From Burkholderiales bacterium (GTDB lineage: Bacteria > Pseudomonadota > Gammaproteobacteria > Burkholderiales > Burkholderiaceae_B): DNA of 37,127 nt. The stretch spans positions 1 through 37,127 of the forward strand of contig JAJTDO010000043.1 of NCBI GenBank assembly GCA_021300475.1, in the 5' to 3' direction. Shown in pieces: positions 8,612 through 17,496 of this stretch. Numbering within the stretch: the stretch's first letter is position 1; every line of letters begins with the position of its first letter. A model generated the notes under the pieces. That model searched no databases. It was not told the origin of the DNA and saw only the letters and a program-made list of their open reading frames with translations. A program made the position numbers and the translations under genes.

Positions 8612-9574
8612 ATGAAACCGATAACCGCTATTTTTACAAGCCTGCTGGTCTGCATTTCAGCCTGTTCAACAACCCCGGTACCCAATGACTTTGGCGACAA
8701 ACTCATGTCTATTGGAACTGCATCAGAAATTGGTGTTTTCCATCCAATTGGCAAGGGTATTTGCAACTTGGTCAATGAAAACAGGGAAGCCACTACCGTG
8801 CGCTGCATTGCTTATACCACCGGAGGCCCTGACTACAACGCGCAGGCTGTTGGTGTGGGCGACTTGAAGCTGGGCTTTGCATTTTCTGCATTGTCCAGAA
8901 CACCCTTTCCCACCTCTTTGCGCCATGTACTAACGGTGTATGAAGCACCGATCGCCCTTCTTGTGAAAAAAGACGCTGGAATAAAAGAGCTTGCAGACCT
9001 GCGTGGCAAACGCATGAACATCGGCAGCCCCACATCCGGAAAACGCTTGTTGATAGACACGGTATTCAAAAGCGCGAAACTCAGTATCAAAGAGTTAAGC
9101 GTTGCCAAGGAACTGGAAACCAACGACATGGTGGAGGCTTTTTGCAACAATGAAATTGACGCTGTCATTGAAGCTTTCAGCACGCCCAACCCGATTTACG
9201 ACCGTTTAATAAAGCAGTGTGATGGTGAACTGCTTGCGTTAAATGAGAGCGTGATTGCGCAACTCATTAAGGACAATCCTAAACTCGAACCCATGAATAT
9301 CCGGGTGTACGACAGCGCTTCCAAAAGTGAAACGACCCGCACGACTGCCGGACAAAAGATTATCTTGGTTGCACAAGAAACCACCGACCCGGAAGCGGTT
9401 TACCGATTTTTAAAATCTCTGCTGACAGACATTGACAGGGTCAGAGCCATCAACCCCTTACTGGCTGATTTCGACGTGCAAAAGTCGCTCAAACCCGTCA
9501 GTGGCTTTCCGAGCCATGAGGGTGTGAAGCGCTACATCAAGTCAAGCGGTATCAAGGGGGACGCAAACCGATGA
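8612..9574 (+). CDS. TAXI-family solute-binding lipoprotein
   Basis: The 320-residue protein resembles TAXI-type TRAP transporter binding proteins: IGTASEIGVFHPIGKGICNLVN near the mature N-terminus, a TTGGPDYNAQAVGVGDLKLGFA segment, and KELADLRGKRMNIGSPTSGKR. The N-terminal signal with ISAC fits a lipobox, so it is probably membrane-anchored. The start at 8612 lies 13 bases after the secretin stop and begins the signal peptide; an upstream in-frame start at 8558 inside the secretin is less likely. No TRAP permease subunits are adjacent, so it may serve as a ligand sensor or accessory part of the secretin operon rather than a transporter component. Its ligand is unknown. Confidence 0.83.
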   Translation: MKPITAIFTSLLVCISACSTTPVPNDFGDKLMSIGTASEIGVFHPIGKGICNLVNENREATTVRCIAYTTGGPDYNAQAVGVGDLKLGFAFSALSRTPFPTSLRHVLTVYEAPIALLVKKDAGIKELADLRGKRMNIGSPTSGKRLLIDTVFKSAKLSIKELSVAKELETNDMVEAFCNNEIDAVIEAFSTPNPIYDRLIKQCDGELLALNESVIAQLIKDNPKLEPMNIRVYDSASKSETTRTTAGQKIILVAQETTDPEAVYRFLKSLLTDIDRVRAINPLLADFDVQKSLKPVSGFPSHEGVKRYIKSSGIKGDANR

Positions 9575-10362
9575 AACCTACCTTAATGCTCAAGAAATCT
9601 GTGTTGCTTACGGGTAAGAACAGTGTTTTTGCCCTGTGCATTTTTCTTTCTCTTTCGGCACAAGCCCGTGATTATGAAAAAGTAAAAACACTGACTAAAA
9701 CAAAGGACTGTTCCTACTGCGATTTGCGTTACCTTGACCTGAACAACCAGGATTACAGTCAGGTCAGTTTCAGGGGGGCTTACTTGTTCGGCATCAACTT
9801 TGAAAACAGCAGATTGATTGCCTCAGATTTTGAAAGTGCAGCCCTCTACAACGCTAATTTAAAGCGTGTTGACTTAAGCAACGCCAATATCAGCAAAGCC
9901 AAATTGCAATTAAGCAACTTGTCAGAGGCCACGCTGATTGACGCCTACATGGTAAATGCAGAACTGGGTGGCGTGGTTCTCAATGGTGCAGACCTTTCCG
10001 GCGCCAATGCTCGTACCACCATGTTTTACGACGCCTACATGCCCGATGTGTTCGCCATCAAAGCCAACTTCAGCGAAGCCGATATGCGCCGCATCAACGC
10101 ACGCAGAGCCAATTTTACGGATGCCACGCTTTCTTACGTCAGCATGGGGCAGTCTGAATTGCAGGTGAAATACAGCAACTTTGCATTTGCCCGCTTCAAA
10201 GGCGCCAATCTGGTCAATGCCATTCTGGATGGCAACAACCTTGAAAGTGCAGATTTCACAGATGCAAACTTGTTAGGTGCCACCATGACCAACAACTCAA
10301 CACGTGGTGCAAACTTTTGCCGTGCAGTAATGCCAGACGGCAACACTGGAGCTTGTCCATGA
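9571..10362 (+). CDS. Exported pentapeptide-repeat protein
   Basis: The 263-residue protein has a signal peptide (cleavage probably near SAQA, residues 30-33) and many pentapeptide repeats of the A(N/D)L/F type, such as ALYNANLKRVDLSNANISKA and GADLSGANAR, spanning about 50-255. Such repeats form a right-handed quadrilateral beta-helix. Two cysteines (DCSYCD) precede the repeats and two more lie near the end (FCRA, GACP), possible disulphides. Its ATG overlaps the TAXI gene stop (ATGA), implying translational coupling. Export to the periplasm separates it from gyrase-protecting cytoplasmic pentapeptide proteins; the role is unknown. Confidence 0.85.
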   Translation: MKPTLMLKKSVLLTGKNSVFALCIFLSLSAQARDYEKVKTLTKTKDCSYCDLRYLDLNNQDYSQVSFRGAYLFGINFENSRLIASDFESAALYNANLKRVDLSNANISKAKLQLSNLSEATLIDAYMVNAELGGVVLNGADLSGANARTTMFYDAYMPDVFAIKANFSEADMRRINARRANFTDATLSYVSMGQSELQVKYSNFAFARFKGANLVNAILDGNNLESADFTDANLLGATMTNNSTRGANFCRAVMPDGNTGACP

Positions 10363-10829
10363 ACTTAACTTTCAAGCTTGCGGGGGCGATGGTGATGCTT
10401 GCATTGCACACTGCAATAATGCTGGGGAGCAGCGTTGTACATGCGCAAACAGGTGCCGCACCACAGACCTATGGCAACCGCTTGTTGTCGATGGCCCTGC
10501 TCAAACCACATCTCGACGACGTGCGTCAGATGGTGATTGACCTGAGCAGCGTTAATTCGCCTGAGATGGCGAAATACTATGAAGCGGCCATGGCTCAACG
10601 CATCGGCAATATTGTGCAAAACCAGCAACGCGTCAAAGACGCTATTCCCAGTGCTGACACTGCAAAACGTGAGGGAAATATGCAACCCGACATGCGTCAG
10701 GCATTGCAAACCCTCGCACAAATGAATGAGCAGCTTTTTCCGAAGATTGCTTTACAAATGGAGCGGGTTGAAAAACTCAATCCAAACCTCAAGCGGTATT
10801 TCGATACCGTAAGAACTTTCAAGTATTAA
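10359..10829 (+). CDS. Small exported helical protein of unknown function
   Basis: I do not recognise this 156-residue protein. The chosen start at 10359 overlaps the preceding stop by 4 bases (ATGA) and gives a good signal peptide ending near VVHAQ, about residue 29. The mature part is polar, probably helical, rich in Gln and Met, and cysteine-free. It sits fourth in the secretin operon and is most simply a periplasmic accessory protein. Confidence 0.75.
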   Translation: MNLTFKLAGAMVMLALHTAIMLGSSVVHAQTGAAPQTYGNRLLSMALLKPHLDDVRQMVIDLSSVNSPEMAKYYEAAMAQRIGNIVQNQQRVKDAIPSADTAKREGNMQPDMRQALQTLAQMNEQLFPKIALQMERVEKLNPNLKRYFDTVRTFKY

Positions 10830-10858
10830 AATTACCCACCCAGTCAGCAAGGACTATT

Positions 10859-11293
10859 ATGAAAAACGTAAAAAATATTCTTAAATTCGCCGCCGTCAGC
10901 ATCATCGCAGCTGTAGGTTTCAGCCAGCCAGCACATGCACAGAAGGGTTCACGTCTGTGCGGTTGGGTTGCAAATTACCAAACCCAAACAGGCCCACAGG
11001 CCCTGGCCTTCCTGTATGAAATCAGAACAGCAGACGCAAGTGACGGTCGTCAGTGTTCAGAGTTCATCAGCAAGGTTTATGACAAGGCCATCAAATCAAA
11101 CGCGCAATTGAGCCAGTTGCCGTTCCAGAAGGTTGAAAAAGCAACCTGCGAAAGCGTTGGTTCCATTTTCATCGGCGCACAACACCCATCAAACGACATG
11201 TGCGATTACATGGAAGCAAAAAAGCCCTTCCAGGTACAGAAGAGCTTGGTGAACAATGTTCCCACAACGGTTTACACAAAGATCGACATCTAA
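10859..11293 (+). CDS. Small exported four-cysteine protein of unknown function
   Basis: This 144-residue protein is unrecognised. A signal peptide is clear (MKNVKNILK, hydrophobic core, PAHAQ, cleavage near residue 27). The mature protein has four cysteines (RLCGW, RQCSE, ATCES, DMCDY), consistent with two disulphides in the periplasm. AAGGA lies just before the ATG, and the gene starts 29 bases after the preceding stop, so it is probably the last gene of the secretin operon. Confidence 0.75.
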   Translation: MKNVKNILKFAAVSIIAAVGFSQPAHAQKGSRLCGWVANYQTQTGPQALAFLYEIRTADASDGRQCSEFISKVYDKAIKSNAQLSQLPFQKVEKATCESVGSIFIGAQHPSNDMCDYMEAKKPFQVQKSLVNNVPTTVYTKIDI

Positions 11294-11317
11294 GTTTTTG
11301 TATTAGTTGACCGTTTG

Positions 11318-11355
11318 ACTTCACCAGCGACCTACTTTGGTCCGTCTGGTGGAGT
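11318..11355 (+). promoter_or_regulatory. Structured intergenic stem-loop between secretin operon and deacetylase-like gene
   Basis: A 10-bp stem (ACTTCACCAG at 11318-11327 with CTGGTGGAGT at 11346-11355, one T-G wobble) encloses an inner 4-bp stem (GACC 11329-11332 with GGTC 11339-11342, six-base loop). No T-run follows, so it is not a standard terminator. It lies 25 bases after the stop of the 10859 gene and about 125 bases before the next start, and could be a processing site, a transcript-stabilising element or part of a leader. Confidence 0.4.
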
Positions 11356-11480
11356 TCCTGTCTCTTATGTGCCTTAGCGGATAGAACCCCGCCCCCTCCT
11401 CGCGCAAAAATCCTCTCTTCGATATTTCTTCTCATTGAGCTTCCCGCCAATGGTCCGAATTCATCTCTAGGAGCGCGCAC

Positions 11481-13865
11481 ATGAAACATCAGGCTTTACT
11501 CCCATCAACACCAGCGAAGGCGATTCGACAAGCCATTTCTCTGGCATGTATTTCCTTTGCCCTTGCAGGTTGCGGAGGCGGCAGTGGTTCAAGTGCAGCC
11601 CCTGAAACCGCTTCCAGCGAAGCAAACAGCGCAGGTATGATCCCTGCGCTGGTTTCCATTGATTCAAGCGATCAAACTGCTGAAGTTATCACCGCTACAG
11701 GAACATATCCAGCAGATACAACTCCGGGGCGGTTGGCACCCTCAGTTGCCGATTTGTTGCCCGACCCTGGTGTTCTGCTGATGCTGATTCCAGACGCACA
11801 AAGCTCCGCTGACCCCAGAGTGATGTCGTGGGTGGACGCGGCATCAGAATTGGGCGTACGTCTGCAACCGATTACAGACACTCAGTTTTTGCAACTCGGG
11901 GCAACCGCTAACGGATTCGCTGGTTTGATATTGCCAGACAGCCTTCACACAGTTGCCAGCGACACCATTATTGCGGCCATCGACACCTACACCCGCAACG
12001 GTGGCAACACATTTTTAACCTATGATTTCGGTGCGCTCACCTTACAAAATGGGGTACCTGTCTATCCAATTCCTAAATCGCGCCTCAGCGGTCTGGCGGG
12101 CGTTGACTATGTGCTCTACGATGCGCTTCGCGACAGAACAACAGGTCTTGGACCAGTCACAGCAACCCGCAGCACCTTGCGATCTTTGTTGGTACCGCCC
12201 GGAAAATCAAAACTGTTTACTGGTTTGACAACCAACACACTAACAACGGCAGAAGCCCCTTCAGTCAGCACCTCATTGTTGGGTGCAGCCGGAATATCAC
12301 AAAACTCAGCCTTGTATTTACCTGTTAGTACCAGTGACCCGGGTGGTGTGAAAGGATTTGATCCGCAGCAGTATTCACAACTGCGCTATTACAACCACGA
12401 AGGAACCACTGAAACACAAACCAAGCAACGTGAAGTCTCCGTCAAACTTTCTCGTGCAAAAAAGGGCGAGACGCCAACCAACGCAAGCCGACCCATCGCT
12501 GAATCAAGTCGTATCTCCGAAAATGCTGTGCTGACGACAGATCCTGTTGAAGCCTATTCCGGTTACTTGCTGGGAAATCTGATTTACCCCACCTATGTCA
12601 CCCAAGGTGCTTTCGGTAGCGTGGCCGGGCAACAAACACTGGCGACTTCACCGCAGTTTGGACTGGTTGCCGGCTTGAACTCAGTGGGGGCAGGCAAAGT
12701 GATGTTTGTAAATTTGCCTTTGACCTACTTGAAAGGGCGAACCGATGCATTGATGATGCACGGCTTCCTGAATTACTTCACACGCAATGTTTTGAACATG
12801 GCGCACCTGTCGCCCATGCCCAACGGCGTTGCCGGAATGACGTTTGACTGGCATCTGGATTCCAAAGAGGCGCAGGCGCCCACCTTGAACTTGATGAAAC
12901 TCAATGTGTTCAATGATCCGCAAGCCCTGTTCTCCATAGAAATGACCGCAGGACCAGACACCATTGTGGCGGGCGATAAACTGGGTTGGAATCTGGCAAA
13001 CAATGCCACTGCAAAACAGATTCTTAAAACCTTTCAAACAGCAGGACACAGCGTAGGTGCGCACGGTGGGTGGATTCATGACTTCTACGGCGGCAATGCA
13101 ACAGAAACCAACCAGCTTTCCAGCACAGGCGGGGCTTGCCTGAACAAGGACAACGCGACAGACAATTTCTTGCAGTGCTTGATCATGAACCGCCGGGATG
13201 TGGATGCCGCCACCGGATTTTCGTCCCGCAACTACTCTGCACCAGAAGGCAACAACCCACCTTGGGCCATGACTTGGCTGGAAAACCAAGGGGTGGTTTC
13301 GGCCTACTTTGCAGGCCACACAGGCTTAGGCGCAACGCGGCAATACAGGGATGGCAACCTTGCCAATCCGAACATCTGGGTATTCCCGGTAACCCCTCAA
13401 GGCACTTATGCAACTTACGAAGAATGGCAACAATACAGAACCCCAAAAACAGAAGTGCTGACCTGGTACAAAGACTTGATTGATTTCAACATCAACCTCA
13501 ACACCAGCCGCATGGTGTATGCACACCCACCAGGTGCCAACCGTTGGAATGGTGTGCTCAGAGAAATGCTGACATACGCCAAGTCGAAGTCACCTCAGTT
13601 TGCCTGGTATACCTCCAATCGGTTGGCGGACTTCATGAGCACACGCTTGTTGGTGAACTGGACACAGACTGTGGACTCCACAGGTGCAATGCAGTTCACG
13701 GTTACCCATCCAAGCAACCTCAACGAAATGGTGTGGCGACTGCCAAAATCCAAGTACACAAAAGTACCTGTGATTGTGTCTGGCAATGGTAGTGTAATCA
13801 CCACCGACCCTAACCATTGGTTGGTCAAGGCTGGTACAGGCATTCAACTGGTTTTTAAATCCTGA
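11481..13865 (+). CDS. Lipoprotein with polysaccharide-deacetylase-like domain
   Basis: The 794-residue protein starts with a signal peptide and lipobox LAGC (Cys31) followed by a Gly/Ser-rich linker. Residues about 95-440 have the look of a GATase-like or trimerisation-type alpha/beta domain (LLMLIPDAQ, GFAGLILPDS, GNTFLTYDFG). Residues about 450-720 resemble a NodB-type deacetylase: TFDWHLDS (454-461), HSVGAHGGWIH (523-533), NYSAPEGNNPPWA (584-596) and VYAHPPG (679-685) stand where metal-binding and active-site motifs occur. The His spacing (H-x4-H) is atypical. A small beta domain ends the protein. AGGAG precedes the ATG. The next gene, 9 bases on, is a shortened paralogue. Probable role: modification of an envelope or extracellular polysaccharide; substrate unknown. 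Confidence 0.7.
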   Translation: MKHQALLPSTPAKAIRQAISLACISFALAGCGGGSGSSAAPETASSEANSAGMIPALVSIDSSDQTAEVITATGTYPADTTPGRLAPSVADLLPDPGVLLMLIPDAQSSADPRVMSWVDAASELGVRLQPITDTQFLQLGATANGFAGLILPDSLHTVASDTIIAAIDTYTRNGGNTFLTYDFGALTLQNGVPVYPIPKSRLSGLAGVDYVLYDALRDRTTGLGPVTATRSTLRSLLVPPGKSKLFTGLTTNTLTTAEAPSVSTSLLGAAGISQNSALYLPVSTSDPGGVKGFDPQQYSQLRYYNHEGTTETQTKQREVSVKLSRAKKGETPTNASRPIAESSRISENAVLTTDPVEAYSGYLLGNLIYPTYVTQGAFGSVAGQQTLATSPQFGLVAGLNSVGAGKVMFVNLPLTYLKGRTDALMMHGFLNYFTRNVLNMAHLSPMPNGVAGMTFDWHLDSKEAQAPTLNLMKLNVFNDPQALFSIEMTAGPDTIVAGDKLGWNLANNATAKQILKTFQTAGHSVGAHGGWIHDFYGGNATETNQLSSTGGACLNKDNATDNFLQCLIMNRRDVDAATGFSSRNYSAPEGNNPPWAMTWLENQGVVSAYFAGHTGLGATRQYRDGNLANPNIWVFPVTPQGTYATYEEWQQYRTPKTEVLTWYKDLIDFNINLNTSRMVYAHPPGANRWNGVLREMLTYAKSKSPQFAWYTSNRLADFMSTRLLVNWTQTVDSTGAMQFTVTHPSNLNEMVWRLPKSKYTKVPVIVSGNGSVITTDPNHWLVKAGTGIQLVFKS

Positions 13866-13874
13866 AAGTACGCC

Positions 13875-15398
13875 ATGTCAATCTCATCCAAACTGCGCCA
13901 TCAATACTTCTTTTACATCGCATTTGCATTGATCATTGCCGTTTGGGTGATTGGCGTGGCGGCCAGTAAAACGCTTGCACGAACCCAGCCGACACCCATC
14001 GGCCTGACCTTGCTGATTCCCCAAGCCTCAAGCCTGCAACACCCGGTCACACAAGCTTGGCTGGCAACAGCCAAAGAGGCCGGCATTCTCCTTAATCCGG
14101 TCACAGATGACGAGTTTCTGCGCGCAAGGGCCAACAACCTGCCCATGGCGGGTGTTGTGTTGCCTGACTCCGTGCATCAGCAGGCCTCGGATCTCCTCAT
14201 TACCCACTTGTACCGGTATGTCAATGAAGGCGGAGATTTGCTGGTGAGCTTTGATGCGGCCACGCTGCAGCATGGTCGTGCCACCTATTCAAAAGAGGCC
14301 TCACGTTTGTCTGAATTGGTGGGGGTCAAGTATGCCTTGTACAACACCTTGGGGGATGCCACCACGGGGCAAGGCGTTGTCTACGCAAACCGCAATGCAG
14401 AAAAAAAATTGGCCATTCAACCGGGAAAACTGGATTTCGGAGTGAAAGACCACGACCCGTGGGGCGCTCTGACCACCTACGCCTATGAGGCCTTGAATTA
14501 CAGTTTTTACAAAACAATGGGCGCTGGAAAAACCGAAGCACTGTTGAAATCCGAGCAACAGGATGTAATTGTTTCCAGCAGCAACTATGGCGGGGGCACC
14601 GTTCTTTTTGCAAACCTGCCACTGGGTTATTTGAAAACAAGAACCGATGGTTATCTGCTGCACAAGTTGCTGACCCACTTTGCCACAAACATTGCAAAGC
14701 AACCTCAGCTTGCTACTACACCTGATGCAATCGGCGGAGTAATTCTTAGCTCGGAACCTCAATTGGAAAGCAGCGGGCTGCATAAAAATGCAAAAGGGTC
14801 TCGGGCGTATTACACCACGGCTGACAGTGGCCTTGGGCCTACGCACTCCTACGCATTCGGAGAGCCCGCACAGGGCAAGGACATTTGGGCCTTTCCCATT
14901 TCACACTTCAAGCAAAGCGCAAGCCTGAATGAAATCTCACAGCAAGGTGTCAGTCAGACAGAGGTACATGCCTTCATTGTTACATTTTTGAAGCATGTCA
15001 GTGACAATCACATTGCCCGCACCCTGCACTTCAATCCTGGTCCGCAAGCACAAGACACTCACGCCATGGACATGCTCAGCCTTGAAGCGGAAAAATTACA
15101 GGACAACGGCCGTTTCAGGTGGTACCGCATGAATGATCTGGCCGAATTCATGACGCTGCGGGAAAGAACCCGTTGGCAAGTCACCCAAAGTGCACCAGAA
15201 AGCAGGAGCAAGCAACTCAGTGCCTACAATGAAAGTTCCCTGATTTCACAGACATGGATATTTGACAAGGCCAGCACTCAGGCGCTTAAAGTGGTTGAGG
15301 GCACAGCCGTGGTCAGAGAAGTGGGAGACAAATGGATGGTCAGGGCTGAAGATTGCCGTTCTCTACGGCTCGAATGGCAAGAGCCGGGAAAAAGCTGA
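13875..15398 (+). CDS. Membrane-anchored paralogue of the upstream gene lacking the deacetylase core
   Basis: The 507-residue protein has one N-terminal membrane segment (about 12-32) and then follows the upstream protein closely: LTLLIPQASS, PMAGVVLPDSVH, GGDLLVSFDAATL, LSELVGVKYALYNTLGDATTGQG, GTVLFANLPLGYLKTRTDGYLLHKLL. After GGVILSSEPQ (287-296) it jumps to the equivalent of the upstream protein's residue about 605, so roughly 150 residues with the NodB-like Asp and His motifs are absent; the VYAHPPG motif is replaced by LHFNPGP. It is probably non-catalytic, perhaps a binding or regulatory partner. It follows its paralogue by 9 bases and must be co-transcribed. Confidence 0.72.
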   Translation: MSISSKLRHQYFFYIAFALIIAVWVIGVAASKTLARTQPTPIGLTLLIPQASSLQHPVTQAWLATAKEAGILLNPVTDDEFLRARANNLPMAGVVLPDSVHQQASDLLITHLYRYVNEGGDLLVSFDAATLQHGRATYSKEASRLSELVGVKYALYNTLGDATTGQGVVYANRNAEKKLAIQPGKLDFGVKDHDPWGALTTYAYEALNYSFYKTMGAGKTEALLKSEQQDVIVSSSNYGGGTVLFANLPLGYLKTRTDGYLLHKLLTHFATNIAKQPQLATTPDAIGGVILSSEPQLESSGLHKNAKGSRAYYTTADSGLGPTHSYAFGEPAQGKDIWAFPISHFKQSASLNEISQQGVSQTEVHAFIVTFLKHVSDNHIARTLHFNPGPQAQDTHAMDMLSLEAEKLQDNGRFRWYRMNDLAEFMTLRERTRWQVTQSAPESRSKQLSAYNESSLISQTWIFDKASTQALKVVEGTAVVREVGDKWMVRAEDCRSLRLEWQEPGKS

Positions 15399-15452
15399 AC
15401 AATAGCGGTAAGATAAGTGGTTGCCGACCCAACCAGACCGAGGCCTTTCGCC

Positions 15453-15983
15453 ATGAAACACACCATACTTCGAATGGGAGACCCACGCTTGTTGCGAATT
15501 GCGCAACCGGTTGAAGAATTCAACACGGCAGCCCTGCACACATTGATTGCAGACATGTTTGAAACCATGGAGGCTGTGGGCGGGGTGGGTTTGGCGGCTC
15601 CGCAAATCGGGGTTGATTTGAGACTGGTGATTTTCGGGTTTGATGAAAGCCAGCGGTATCCAGACGCACCGGGCATACCGGCCACCATTCTTATCAACCC
15701 CAGCATTCAACCACTGGGTGCTGAAACGGAAGAAGGCTGGGAAGGCTGCCTTTCAGTCCCTGGTATGCGGGGTTGCGTGCCGAGGTACACGCACCTGAGA
15801 TACACCGGGTTTGACGAGAAAGGCCAACCTATTGACAGAACAGTTGATGGATTCCATGCTCGGGTGGTTCAACATGAATGTGATCACCTCGATGGAATTT
15901 TGTATCCACAGCGGATCAAGGACATGACTCGCTTTGGATTCAATGATGCTTTGTTCCCGGGGCAAGCAATCAAGGATGACTGA
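15453..15983 (+). CDS. def: Peptide deformylase
   Basis: The 176-residue protein carries all three deformylase motifs: GVGLAAPQ at 44-51, EGCLS at 97-101 (Cys99, metal ligand) and HECDH at 141-145 (two His ligands and the catalytic Glu142). It removes the formyl group from the initiator methionine of new proteins. The start at 15453 ([14 protein letters not shown]) matches the family N-terminus and has GAGG upstream; a GTG at 15417 in the same frame is less likely. It is not beside fmt, the usual partner, so it may be a second deformylase copy. Confidence 0.9.
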   Translation: MKHTILRMGDPRLLRIAQPVEEFNTAALHTLIADMFETMEAVGGVGLAAPQIGVDLRLVIFGFDESQRYPDAPGIPATILINPSIQPLGAETEEGWEGCLSVPGMRGCVPRYTHLRYTGFDEKGQPIDRTVDGFHARVVQHECDHLDGILYPQRIKDMTRFGFNDALFPGQAIKDD

Positions 15984-16008
15984 TCACCCTTGATGTGCCC
16001 TTCATCGT

Positions 16009-17367
16009 TTAGTCGCTCAATTCTGCGAGATTTGATTCCTCATCCGATACGGGTGAGGGTGAACGGATCAAATAATCAAAGGCGCTTAGCGCAGCTTTCG
16101 CGCCCTCACCGGCTGCAATCACGATTTGCTTGTACGGTACGGTGCTTGCGTCACCCGCTGCAAAAACGCCGTGTAAATTGGTGTGGCATTTCGGGTCAAT
16201 GACAATTTCACCGAAACGGCTCAGTTCAATGGTGCCCTTCAAAAATTCAGTGTTGGGCACCAAACCTATTTGTACAAACACGCCTTCCAATGCGAGGTGG
16301 TGGCTTTCCCCGGTGCTGCGGTGCTTGTAGATCAGACCATTTACCTTTAGGCCGTCGCCAGTGATTTCAGTGGTTTGGGCGTTCAAATGAATACTGACGT
16401 TGGGTAAGCTTTTTAGCTTGCTCACCAATACTGCATCTGCTTTCAAGGCATCAGCAAATTCAACCAGATCGACATGCTGAACCACACCGGCCAAATCAAT
16501 CGCGGCCTCGACACCTGAATTTCCACCGCCAATAACCGAAACACGCTTACCCTTGAACAAAGGGCCATCGCAGTGCGGGCAGTAAGCAACGCCTTTGTTC
16601 TTGTACTGTTCTTCGCCAGGTACATTCACATTGCGCCAGCGTGCACCCGTTGAAACAACAACGCTTCTTGCCTTCAGGCTGGCGCCGTTGGTCATTTCAA
16701 CTTCAATGTAGTCGCCGGGGTTTTCCGCTGGAACCAACCGCTGCACGCGCTGCATGTTCATGACGTCCACTTCGTAGTGGCGTACCTGGGCCTCAAGCGA
16801 CGCAGCCATTGTGGGCCCGTCTGTTTCAAGCACAGAGATGTAATTTTCAATGGCCATGGTGTCATTGAGTTGCCCACCAAACCGCTCAGCGGCCAACCCC
16901 ACGCGAATACCTTTTCTGGCTGCGTACACTGCGGCGGCGGAACCAGCAGGACCGCCTCCGATGACCAACATGTCAAAGGGATCTTTTTCGCTGAGTTTAC
17001 GTGCCTCACGCTCGTCTGAACGAGTGTCAAGCTTGGACAACATTTCTTCGAGTGACATGCGCCCTGAACCCATGACCTGATCGTTCAAGTACACCATGGG
17101 AACCGCCATCACCTGGCGCGCATTGACCTCAGCCTGAAACAATGAGCCATCCACCACCACTGTTTCAATCAACGGATTGAGAATGCTCAGCAATGAGGCT
17201 GCCTGAACAACGTCAGGGCAATTGTGGCAGGACAAGGACATGTAGACCTCAAACTTCATCGGTGTGTCGAGCGACTTGATTTGCTCAATAACTTCCGCCT
17301 CAACTTTGGGCGGATGACCACCCGTCCACAACAGCGCCAACACCAATGAAGTAAATTCATGGCCCAA
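16009..17367 (-). CDS. ahpF: Alkyl hydroperoxide reductase subunit F, body of a gene with an out-of-frame N-terminal deletion
   Basis: The 452-codon frame matches AhpF from its LGHEFTSLV motif onward: a thioredoxin-like CxxC (CHNC, 47-50), FAD motif GGGPAG (137-142), active disulphide CPHC (263-266), NAD(P)H motif GGGNSG (280-285) and [10 protein letters not shown] near the end. AhpF passes electrons from NADH to AhpC. The true N-terminus ([10 protein letters not shown]) is in another frame at 17357-17479. Relative to remembered E. coli AhpF, about 45 residues between ELR and LGHEF are missing and the frame changes. The frame opens with TTG (17367), an internal Leu in homologues, without a ribosome-binding site; it overlaps the stub's end, so coupled re-initiation is conceivable. 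Probably a pseudogene or sequence error. Confidence 0.85.
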   Translation of the reverse strand: MGHEFTSLVLALLWTGGHPPKVEAEVIEQIKSLDTPMKFEVYMSLSCHNCPDVVQAASLLSILNPLIETVVVDGSLFQAEVNARQVMAVPMVYLNDQVMGSGRMSLEEMLSKLDTRSDEREARKLSEKDPFDMLVIGGGPAGSAAAVYAARKGIRVGLAAERFGGQLNDTMAIENYISVLETDGPTMAASLEAQVRHYEVDVMNMQRVQRLVPAENPGDYIEVEMTNGASLKARSVVVSTGARWRNVNVPGEEQYKNKGVAYCPHCDGPLFKGKRVSVIGGGNSGVEAAIDLAGVVQHVDLVEFADALKADAVLVSKLKSLPNVSIHLNAQTTEITGDGLKVNGLIYKHRSTGESHHLALEGVFVQIGLVPNTEFLKGTIELSRFGEIVIDPKCHTNLHGVFAAGDASTVPYKQIVIAAGEGAKAALSAFDYLIRSPSPVSDEESNLAELSD

Positions 17368-17479
17368 GCCGCAACTCGGTGGCCTTATCGCTGTCGTCCA
17401 GCGAAGCGATGAGGCGCACAGGGGTACGGAGGTTTTGCAGGTAGGCCTGCAACTGGTCTTTTAATTGTGTATCAAGCAT
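17357..17479 (-). pseudogene. ahpF: N-terminal stub of ahpF
   Basis: The ATG at 17479 opens a 40-codon frame (starting [14 protein letters not shown] and including [17 protein letters not shown]) that matches the start of AhpF, then hits TGA at 17357-17359 three codons past the deletion point. It lies 17 bases after the ahpC stop, the normal place for ahpF. The break between stub and body lies near 17365-17372 and would need roughly 134 bases restored to rejoin the frame (my estimate from the remembered E. coli sequence). Confidence 0.8.
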
Positions 17480-17496
17480 GGTGAGTTCTTTCGAAT

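Noticed and set aside
11294-11480. Possible riboswitch or tRNA in the gap after the secretin operon
   Set aside because: A stem-loop exists, but no known riboswitch core, cloverleaf or anticodon arrangement could be recognised.
15969-15994. ATCAAGG/CCTTGAT inverted repeat between def and ahpF as a terminator
   Set aside because: Only 7 bp, overlaps the last codons of def and has no T-run; too weak to list as a feature.
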